Source: Struthio camelus | Lineage: Eukaryota > Chordata > Aves > Struthioniformes > Struthionidae | DNA: 64,000 nucleotides | Direction of reading: 5' to 3' | Assembly (NCBI RefSeq): GCF_040807025.1 | Contig: NC_090953.1 | Location: 24,846,997-24,910,996, forward strand | Part shown: positions 49,555 through 59,400 of the stretch, in pieces | Position numbering within the stretch: the stretch's first letter is position 1 | Layout of the letters: each line of letters begins with the position of its first letter | Notes under the pieces: model-generated | The model's database searches: none | What the model was told of the DNA's origin: nothing | What the model saw: only the letters and a program-made list of their open reading frames with translations | Made by a program: the position numbers and the translations under genes

Positions 49555-49865
49555 GCCATAGGGCTGTCTGCGGGCAAAGGGGGGCTGGGGGGAAGGGGGC
49601 AAAAGGGGGTGCCGGGGGGTGGGATGGGGGCACCATGGGGGGGTGGCATGGAGGTGATGGGGGGGCTAGAGGGCATGATGGGGGTGCTGGGGGCGGTGAG
49701 GGTGTATGGTGGGGGGGCAGCAAGGGGGGCGAGCAGGGTGAGGGGGATGATGGGGTGGGGGGTGAAGGGGGGCCGTGGAGGGGTGGAGAGGTGATGGGGG
49801 GTGAAGGGGGAAATGGGGGGGTGATGGGGGCCGTGGGGGAGCGAAGGGGGTGGGGGGGGCGGGCC
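49555..49865. repeat. G-rich low-complexity tract (GGGGGTG-like)
   Basis: About 300 bases composed almost only of G with A and T, with dozens of runs of four or more G on the plus strand (for example GGGGGGTGATGGGGG units). The strand is strongly asymmetric and can form many G-quadruplexes just upstream of the CELF6 promoter. Confidence 0.85.
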
Positions 49866-49884
49866 GGGGTCCCCCCTTGCCGCC

Positions 49885-50196
49885 GCTGTTGATTGGCTGG
49901 CGCTGGCTCATTATGCTAATGACCCGCGCCTAGTCAAGGGTCAGCTGGCTGACGTCACCAGGCCGGGTGGCAGCAGCTGGCGGGAGCGGGAGCCGAGCGG
50001 GGCGGGGCGGGCGGGGAGCTGCCCGGGGCGGGGCGGGGCGGGCGGGGAGCGGGGCGGGGCCAGGCGGGGCTCGGGGCGGGGCCAGGCGGGGAGCGGGGCG
50101 GGGCGGGGCGGCCGCCCGCCTCCCCGCGCAGCAGCGGCGGGCGCAGCGGGCAGAGCCGGCGGCGCGGCGCGGCGCGGGGCGGCGCGGGGCGGCACC
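49885..50196 (+). promoter_or_regulatory. CELF6: CELF6 promoter and 5' UTR
   Basis: Visible elements in order are an inverted CCAAT box (ATTGG, 49892), an octamer-like ATGCTAAT (49913-49920), and a perfect palindromic CRE TGACGTCA (49950-49957). A cluster of about ten GC boxes of the type GGGGCGGGGC follows at 49998-50112. The GC-box cluster is followed by a CpG-dense 5' UTR and the ATG at 50197. There is no TATA box. A CRE with CCAAT and Sp1 sites suits a cAMP-responsive neuronal promoter. Confidence 0.75.
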
Positions 50197-50479
50197 ATGG
50201 CCGCGGCGGGCAGCGGCGTGGTGGCGGCGGCGGCGGCGGCGGCGGAGGCGGGTCCGGGCCCGGCGGGCGCGGCGTTCAGCACCGCGAACAGCGGCCGGGT
50301 GAACGGGCTGAGCCACCCGCCCGGCGCCATCGCCATGAAGGACCACGACGCCATCAAGCTCTTCGTGGGGCAGATCCCGCGCAACCTGGAGGAGAGCGAC
50401 CTCAAGCCGCTCTTCGAGGAGTTCGGCAAGATCTACGAGCTCACCGTGCTCAAGGACCGCTTCACCGGCATGCACAAAG
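50197..50479 (+). CDS. CELF6: CELF6 exon 1
   Basis: Ninety-four codons plus one base. [20 protein letters not shown] includes an alanine run encoded by a GCG repeat. After it come [20 protein letters not shown] and [20 protein letters not shown], the start of RRM1. The ATG has a favourable context (CACCATGG). Donor AAAG|gtacgg, phase 1. Confidence 0.95.
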
Positions 50480-53400
50480 GTACGGCCCCGCCCGGCCCAG
50501 GGAGCCCGTCCGGGATGGGGCGCCCGCCGGCGCCGCGGTGCCTGTCTGGGCTGAGGGTGCTGGCCTGGAGTGGGGGCACCCGTCGGGGTTAGGGCAGGGT
50601 GAGGGTGCCTGTCTGAGTGAGGGTGCTGTCTGGGCTGGGGGCAGCCGCCTGGGGATGGGGACGTGCGCCTGGAGTGGGGGCACCCACCTGGGTGAGGGCA
50701 CCTGCCTAGGGTTAGGGGTACCCACCTGAGATAGGGACACCCATGTGGGCTAGAGGACCTGCCTGGAGTGGGGGCAGCCACCTGGGGATGGGGACGTGGG
50801 CCTGGAGTGGGGGCACCCACCTGGGTGAGGGCGCCTGCCTAGGGTTAGGGGTACCCACCTGAGATAGGGACACCCATGTGGGCTAGAGGACCTGCCTGGA
50901 GTGGGGGCAGCCACCTGGGGATGGGGACGTGCGCCTGGAGTGGGGGCACCCACCTGGGTGAGGGCACCTGCCTAGGGTTAGGGGTACCCACCTGAGATAG
51001 GGACACCCATGTGGGCTAGGGGACCTGCCTGGAGTGGGGGCACCCGCCTGGGTGAGGGCACTTGTGTGGGGTTGGGAGCACCTGCCTGAGATAGGGTCAC
51101 CTATCTGAGCTGGGGGCACCCTCGTGGGTGAGGGTGCCTGTCTGGGTTGGGGACACCCGCCTGAGGATGGGGACACCTGCCTGTGTTGGCAGCACATGTC
51201 TGGGATGAGGCATTCGCCTGGGTGAGGGTGCCTGTCTGGGGTGGGAGCATCCACCTGAGATAGGGACACCCATGTGGGCTACGGGACTGCCTGGAGTGGG
51301 GGCACCCTCGTGGGTGAAGGTGCTGTCTGGGTTGGGGGCACTCGCCTAGGGATGGGGATGTGCGCCTGGGCTGGGGGCACCCACGTGGGTTAGGGCGCCT
51401 CTCTGGGGTTAGGGGTACCCACCTGAGATAGGGACACCCATGTGGGCTAGGAGACCTGCCTGGAATGGGGGCACCCGCCTGGGGATGGGGACGTGCGCCT
51501 GGGATGGGGGCACCCACCTAGGTTAGGGTGCCTGACTGGGGATGGGGGCACCTGCCTGAGATAGGGACACCCATGTGGGCTAGGGGACCCACCTGGAGTG
51601 GGGGCAGCCGCCTGGGTGAGGGCACTTGTGTGCGGTTGGGGGCACCCACTTGAGGATGGGGACGTGCGCCTGGAGTGGGGGCACTCACCCGGTAGGGCGC
51701 CTGTCTGGGGATGGGGGCACCTGCCTGAGATAGGGACATCTACGTGGGCTGGGGGGACCCACCTGGGTGAGGGTGCCTGTCTGGGTTGGGGGCATCCACC
51801 TGAGATAGGGACACCCATGTGGGCTAGGGGACCTGCCTGGAGTGGGGGCAGCCACCTGGGTGAGGGCACTTGTGTGCGGTTGGAGGCACCCGCCTGAGAT
51901 GGGGACAGCTGCCAGGGCTAGGGGACCCACCTGGAGTGGGGGCACCCTCGTGGGTGAGGGTGCTGTCTGGGCTGGGGGCACCTGCCTGAGGATGTGGACG
52001 TGCGCCTGGGATGAAGCACCCGCCTGGGGACGGGGACACCCGCCTGTGTTGCCAGCACCCGCCTGGGTCAAGGCGGCTGGGTTGGGGGCACCCGCCTGGG
52101 TTGGGGGCACCCACCTGGGGTCAGACCACCCACCCGGGATGGGGGCAGCCACCCGGCTTAGGGCACGGGGCACCCACCTGCCCGACCCGCTCTGCCCGCC
52201 CCGTCCCCGCGCCCGCGGGTGGCCTGACACCCGGCCGGGCCTCGGGGCACCCCGGCGGTCCCCGGCGCCGCAGCGGGGAGGGGGACGAGCTGGGTGTCTC
52301 CCGGCCGGGAATCTCGCGCTCGTTTGCGAGCTGTAAACGAGCCCCTGGGACGCCGGGAGCGCGCCGCTTCGTCCCGAATTTCTAGGAAACCGCGGAACGG
52401 AGGCTGGCGCGGCCGACCCTTCCCGGCGTTGGCGCCTCGCCGGGCCCCGTCCCCGCCGGCCGGGAAGGCAGAGGCGCGCGGAGCTCGCGGCTGAAGCCCC
52501 CCGGCCCGGGGCCGAGGCACGCTGATCGTACTTGTTAGCAGCTATTAATACTTAATCAGCTGGCGGATTTAATTGGGCCAATATTAAAAATGCATCGATG
52601 TCAATTTTATTCATTAAATATTGACTGGGCCGAAGGGACGCGGCCACCTCCAATAGTCGCGGGGTGGGGGGCTCCCCCCGGCGCGGGCCCCTTCCCGCGG
52701 TGGGGGGGACGCGGCGGGGGGGGACGCGGGGTGCCAGGCGGGGCCGGGCGCTGACTGCCGTCTCCCCTCTCCGCAGGCTGCGCCTTCCTCACGTACTGCG
52801 CCCGCGACTCTGCCCTCAAGGCCCAGAGTGCCCTGCACGAGCAGAAGACGCTGCCGGGGGTAAGTGAGAGCTCCTGGGCGGGCGGCACCGTGCCTCAGTT
52901 TCCCCCAACCCCGTGCCCGGCGCGGGCGGCTGCAAGGCCGCGGCGCCGCGGGCGAGAAACCGGCCCTTCCTCTCGCCGATGCCGGGGAGCACGGATTTGG
53001 GCCGGCGCCGCTCAGTGAGCCAGCGGGTGCTTGGCTGTCACTGCTGCGATGAGCTTGCAGTGCTCAGCCAGGCAGCGGTGCGTGACGCGCCGAGGGAAGG
53101 AGCCCCCCCCCCGTGCCTCAGTTTCCCCTTGTCGAGCAGCGCATCATGCCGGTTTCCGCAGCCGGGACGGAGGGAGGCCCGGGCAGGATGTGCCCCCGCT
53201 GCGGGGCAGGGCCGCGTTCGGGACGCAGGCCCCCTCTCAAAACCGCTGCTGTGACCCCGAGCTGGGGTTCGCCTGCGGTCGAGGCGGGTTTGCCGGGAGC
53301 CGGCAACGCGGCGGCGCGCGGGGCCGGCGGAGCGGCAGGGCAGGCCCCGGCGGGCGGCCCCGCGCGCCGCCGCGACGAATCCAGCCGCAATTTCAAATCA

Positions 53401-56400
53401 CACCAAATCCATCGATCGGGGACACGCGGCCTCGGCAGCCTTTAATGACCCCCCCGGCCCGGCCCCGACCGGCCCGGGCGGCCGCGGCCGTCGAGCCAGC
53501 GCTCGAAACCCGGCCGCCAGCCCCCACCCCGGTCCAGATTCCCTCTCTTTATTCATTTATTTTTTATTCTTATTATGTTTTCCCCTTTCTCCTAGCGAGA
53601 GGCAGCTTTGTGGTCAGGAAGGCGGCCGGCGGGCGCAGGAGCTGCTCCCGAGGCCGCAGACCGAGGCATTGATTTTCCTGCCGCTTGCGCGCTGCTCTGC
53701 TTTCCGCGGGCTTCGACCTCGTGAGCTTAACAAAGTGCAAATAAATATTTAATTATTCCCCTAAATAAAAATCGATAGTGCCGCCGGTTGGCTGAGTAAA
53801 GCGCGGGCCCCATAAATTTTCCCCGCGCGCGCCTCGCAGCTCGCCCGCTAAGGCCGAGAGCGGCGGCGAGCGGGAGAGGCGCCCCGGGCGACCCCCCCGG
53901 CGGCGGGGGCGGGATGTGTCGCGCGACACCGGGGCCGGGGGGTGGCGGCGGTCCCCAGCGCACCGCCGTCTGCGCCACGCTCCCCGTGTTTAAATATCCG
54001 AGTGTAGCGCGCGGAGAGAGACTTCGTCGCGCGGCAGCCAGAAGGACGAGGAGGGATGGTGTGCATGGAGACGTGCCTTGCTGGCCCGTCCTCTTCATTG
54101 GCACAGCGCATCGGTAGGGTTAAGAGTTAACACTGCACTGGGCTGCACAGTGAGGAACAGCTGGACAGCAGGAACAGCAGCCGGAGCTGCTGTGTGCGTG
54201 GTAGTGCAGGCGCCGGCACATAGACACACATCCCCGTGGGCGCACACCCGCATGTGGGCAGACGCCTGCACATGCATCTGTGCGGGCGCACACCTGCACG
54301 TGAGCACACACCTGCACACACGTCCCCGCAGGCACACACCCGCACGTGGCACACAGCCACACACACGTCCCTGCGGGCACACACACGCACACGTGTCCCT
54401 GTGGGTGCACACCTGCACGTGGCACACACCTGCAGACGCGTCCCTGCAGGCGCACACCCGCACACGGACACACATCCCTGCAGGCGCACACCTGCACGTG
54501 GCACACACCCGCACCTGCCCATGCACCCCCACATGCGCACAGCTGCACGCAAGCGCACACCCGCACACGCGTCCCCACAGGCGCACAGCTGCACATGGCA
54601 CACGCCTGCGCATGTGTCCCCACGGGTGCACACCCGCACATGGGCACACACCTGCGCGTGGCACACGCATCCCTGCGGGCGCACACCTGCACGTGGCACA
54701 CGCCCGCACACTCGCACGTGGGCGCCCACCTGCACGTGGGTGCACGCCTGCACATGTGTCCCCGCGGGCGCACACCCGCACGTGGCGCACACCCGCCCAC
54801 CCGCACGTGGGCGCCCACCCGCACGTGGGCGCACGCCTGCACATGCGTCCCCGCAGGCGCACACCCGCATGCGGGCGCACACTCGCACATGCATGCACGT
54901 CCCCGTGGGCGCACACCCGCACATGGGCGCACACCTGCACATGGCACACGCCCGCACACCTGCACGTGGCGCACACCCGCACACCCGCACGTGGGCGCCC
55001 ACCCGCACGTGGGCGCACGCCTGCACATGCGTCCCCGCGGGCGCACACCCGCATGCGGGCGCACACTCGCACATGCATGCACGTCCCCGTGGGCGCACAC
55101 CCGCCCGCGGCACACACCTGCACACCCGTCCCCGCAGGTGCACAGCCGCACGTGGGCGCCCGCCCGCCCGCCCGCGGGCTCCTCTCGCCGGCCCCTTTGC
55201 GCACCCCGCCCGCCCGCTCCGCCGCCTCTCGCGCCGGGGGGCGACGCCTGCGCTCCCTCCCCGCCGGGCCCGGCCGCGCCCTAGCGCCGCCCCTCGGCGC
55301 GGCGGCGGCGGCAGGGGGCGGGGCCAGCCGGCGAGAGGGGCGGGGCTCTGCCGCAGCCCCGCCCACGGGCTCGGCCCGGCCCGGCTCGGCCCGGCCCGGC
55401 GGGGCTGCGGCCGCCCCTCCCCCCGCCCCTCCTCCCGCGCGGCGCTGCGCCCAGCCGGGCCGAACCGAGCCGAGCCGGGCCGGGCCGAGCCGAGCCGAGC
55501 CGGGCCGAGCGGGGCCGGGCCGGGCCGAACCGAGCCGAGCCGAGCCGAGCGGGGCCGGGCCGAGCCGAGCGGGGCCGGGCCAAGCCGAGCGGGGCCGGGC
55601 CGGGCCGAACCGAGCCGAGCCGAGCGGGGCCGTCCCGAGCCGGGCCACCCGGAGCCGGGCCGGGCCGAACCGAGCGGGGCCGCCCCGAGCCGGGCCGAAC
55701 CGAGCCGGGCCACCCGGAGCCGGGCCGGGCCGGGCTGCCCCGAGCCGGGCCGAGGCGGCCATGCAGCTGCCGCAGGTGCCGGCGCCCGGCCCGCGGCCGC
55801 CGCTGCTGTGGGTGCCGGCCGGCTCCAAGATGCTCTGCATCGAGGTAGGGCCCCCGCCTTTGTCTGCCCGGGGGGGGTGGGGGCTGGGTCGCTGGGTGTT
55901 TATGAGCACCCGGGGATGGAGGAGGGTGTTGCAGGGCGGTGGGGCTGGGGGTTGGAGGGGAGGGTGCGTTTGCACCCCGGGATGGGGGGGGGGTTGTGGG
56001 TGGGGGGGGTGTTGCACCCCGGGGCCGGGTAGGTGTGCGTTGCTGCGGGGGAAGGGGGGGGTGTTTGCACCCTGGGGTTGCAGGTGTGCCGGGAGATGGG
56101 CTGGGGGTGCACCCCCAGGCGGGGTGCTGGGGGGGGTGTTGGCACCCCGGGCTGGGGGTGCGCAGGTGTGTCGGTGGCCGCGTGCGTGTGTGCGCGTGCC
56201 GGGGTCGACAGGCAGGTGCGCGCTGTGGGTTTGCGCCCAGGGGTTGCGCGTGTGCTGCTGGGTGTATCTGCAGGCGGGCTCGAGGATGGTCCGTGCCCAC
56301 CCAGGGGTGCGGGTGTGCGAGGGTAGGGTGTAGGTGTGTACACGCCCCAGGGTGTGAGTGTGTGTGGGGGGGGCAGCGGCTGGGTGCCTGTGCGGGGGGC

Positions 56401-59400
56401 TGCGGCAGTGCGGGGGGGAGTGCGGCCTGGGAGCCCCCCAGCCATGGGGAAACTGAGGCAGGGGGCACCGAGGACAGCGGCAGAGCCTGCTACCGGCTGT
56501 GCACGCGCCTGTGTGTTTACACCTGTGCGGGGTGTGTGCCCCGGCTGTGCGGTGCCAGCCGCTGCGGGGAGCGTGCTGTGGGTGTTGGGGGGGGGGGGGC
56601 TGTGCTTGGGTGTGCGGCGGTGTGGGGGTGTGTGATGGTGCAAGCGTGGTTGTCACTGGGCTAGGGGTGTGCAGCTGTACGGGGGTGTGTGGCAGTGTGA
56701 GCGTGGTTGTCGCTGGGTTGGGGCGTGCGGCTGTGCAGGGGTCTGTAGGTGTGCTGGTATAAGGGTGTGGTTGTGTGTGGCAGTGTGTGGTTGCACATGG
56801 GGGCTGTTTTAGGGAGTGTGCGTTGGGGGTGGCTGTGCGGTTGTGCGTAGGCATATATGGCTGCACACATGGGTGAGCGGTTGTGCTGACAAGGGTGTGA
56901 GGCCAGTGTATGGCTGCATGTGGGTGTGCGGTCGTGCTGGGGGGTGTGCTAGGACTGATGTAGGGATGTGCATGTGACTGTGCTGGTGCAAGTGAGCGGC
57001 TGTGCGTAGCTGTGCAGTTGTGCGTGGGGTCCTGTGGGGGGGGCATGCACAGAGTTGTGCTGGGCAGCAGTGTGGTTGTGCACAGAGGTGTGCTGGGGCT
57101 GTACACAGCTGTAGGGGGGTGTGGCAGTGTGTACAAGCTGTGTGCCTGTAACCAGGCCGGCTGTGCGCCCCAGGGCAGGTACTCGCTTTTGCCCACGACT
57201 GCCGGGGGCTCTGGCAGGCCGTTCCCACAGTGGATGGCTGCCTGTACCCAAGCGGCTGTCTCCCTGCGCTGGCTGTCGGTTGACTCCACTACAGTAACTG
57301 GGTGCCGGTGGCGCATCTGTGCGGGGAGCGGGGGGTACCGTGGTGCCGGTGGTAGGAGCAGGACTTTTGCGGGTGTCCGCCGCTCGAGTGTCACCCGGCG
57401 CCTCCGTCTCGGGCGGGCGCAAACCACCGGTCATTCGTATGCGCGGCGTATTTCGGCTGAAATACGTCTGGCTGTTGGGCTCCCGGCACCGCTGAGGAGG
57501 AGGGTGAGACGCGGGAGGAAGAAGTGAGGAGGGGGCGACGGGCAGAAATTCAAGGAGGCGCCAGGGCCCCGTCCCGCCCCGGCGAGTGGGGCGCAGTGAT
57601 TGATTGGGCCCAGCGCGAGCTGCCTTTGGGCCAGCGCGACCTCTTTGGGCCGGGCCCGAGGCTTAGCCAAACCTTCCCCACCGCCGCGTCCCCATCCTCC
57701 CCGCACCGCGCCCCGTGTGAGTAACGTACGAAAGCGTGGCGGGCCCGCGGCGTGGGATAGTCCGGGAGCGGCGCCCAGCCGGCAAAGGGATCGCGGGAGC
57801 AAGGACTGCCTCAGCTGGGCTGGAGAGGTCTCCTCCCGCTTGGGTTTTCGGCTGAGTTTCTCCAGCCCCGTTGAAGAGCTTGGGGAGCCCCCGTGGGCAG
57901 CCCCAGCCCTGCCGCCCCCTGCGGATCTCTGCTGGGCGCCCACGGGTGCCGGGGCACCCCAGTCGGGGTCTCCTGTGTGCCTGGGTGCGTCCTCGGGGCG
58001 CGCGGGGCCGGGGTGACCTAGGGAAGGAAGGTGGGGAGAGGTGGGGATGAGGGTGGGTTGGTGACGGGGTGGGAGAGCGGACAGCTGGACGGACGCGGCG
58101 GTAGGGGCTGGGGGATGGAGAGGCCAGGGTTGGGGGACCCGAGGGTGGCCGGATGGGTGGGAGCTGGGGCGTGGATGGGTGGACGCGTGGGTGCTACGGG
58201 GGTGGAGGGGTGGATGATGGGGGGGGTAGGTGGGTGCTGCGGGGCGGATGGGTGAATAGGTGGGTGAGTGTTGGGATGGGGGATGGATGGGTGGGTGTTA
58301 TGGGGTTGGGTGGGAGTTAGGGGGATGGATGGTTGCGTAGGTGTTGGGAGAGGGATGGATAGATGGTTATTTGGGTGCTGGGTGAGGGAAGGGATGGATG
58401 GGTGCTAGGAGAGGTAGGTGGCTGCGTGGGTGTTAGGGGCATCGATGGATGAGTGAAGGGATGGATGGGTGCTGGGGCTTGGATGGAAGGGTGAACAGAC
58501 GGATGGGTGTTGAGAGGGGTGAGTGGACGGGTGCTGGGGCTTGGATGGAAGGGTGAACAGACGGATGGGTGTTGAGAGGGGTGAGTGGACGGGTGCTGGG
58601 GCTTGGATGGAAGGGTGAATGGACGGATGGGTGTTGAGAGGGGTGAGTGGACGGGTGCTGGGGCTTGGATGGAAGGGTGAATGGACGGATGGGTGTTGAG
58701 AGGGGTGAGTGGACGGGTGCTGGGACTTGGATGGAAGGGTGAACAGACGGATGGGTGTTGAGAGGGGTGAGTGGACGGGTGCTGGGGCTTGGATGGAAGG
58801 GTGAACAGATGGATGGGTGTTGAGAGGGGTGAGTGGACGGGTGCTGGGGCTTGGATGGAAGGGTGAATGGACGGATGGGTGTTGAGAGGGGTGAGTGGAC
58901 GGGTGCTGGGGCTTGGATGGAAGGGTGGAGGGGCAGATGGGTGTTGGGAGGGGTGAGTGGACAGGTGTTGGGGCTTGGATGGAAGGGTGGAGGGGCAGAT
59001 GGGTGTTGAGAGGGGTGAGTGGACGGGTGCTGGGGCTTGGATGGAAGGGTGGAGGGGCAGATGGGTGTTGGGAGGGGTGAGTGGACGGGTGCTGGGGCTT
59101 GGATGGAAGGGTGAATGGACGGATGGGTGTTGAGGGGGTGAGTGGACGGGTGTTGGGGCTTGGATGGAAGGGTGAATGGACGGATGGGTGTTGAGAGGGG
59201 TGAGTGGACGGGTGCTGGGGCTTGGATGGAAGGGTGAATGGACGGATGGGTGTTGAGAGGGGTGAGTGGACGGGTGCTGGGGCTTGGATGGAAGGGTGAA
59301 CGGACGGATGGGTGTTGAGAGGGGTGAGTGGACGGGTGCTGGGGCTTGGATGGAAGGGTGGAGGGGCAGATGGGTGTTGAGAGGGGTGAGTGGACGGGTG

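Larger units (their letters stand above)
45660..49880. other. Intergenic region between HEXA and CELF6
   Basis: About 4.2 kb. The first part is unique sequence with two AT-rich islands that resemble conserved noncoding elements (46190-46380 and 46655-46800). From about 47.0 to 49.3 kb lies a CpG island without a recognisable first exon, containing three more AT-rich islands near 48.0, 48.5 and 49.3 kb. From 49.42 to 49.87 kb the plus strand is nearly pure G-rich sequence. No ORF here is recognisable. Confidence 0.65.
50480..52776 (+). other. CELF6: CELF6 intron 1
   Basis: A 2.3-kb intron. About 70 percent of it is a G-rich minisatellite (50560-52150). An AT-rich island at 52515-52630 stands out sharply from the surrounding GC-rich DNA and resembles a conserved enhancer. 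No coding sequence is recognised. Confidence 0.85.

Noticed and set aside
49930-52230. Several proline-rich minus-strand ORFs (73-296 codons) opposite CELF6 intron 1
   Set aside because: They translate the G-rich minisatellite and have no start, splice or domain evidence.
54078-56333. 751- and 598-codon plus-strand ORFs rich in His, Thr, Arg and Ala
   Set aside because: These are products of the same CA/CG repeat and pentamer array. They read through the candidate alternative exon without regard to its donor site.
54095-57427. 1110-codon minus-strand ORF rich in Cys, Val, Ala and Arg
   Set aside because: It runs across the CA/CG minisatellite, the pentamer array and the GT-rich tract. The peptide only mirrors the repeat units, and the opposite strand is equally open, as expected of stop-free repeat DNA.
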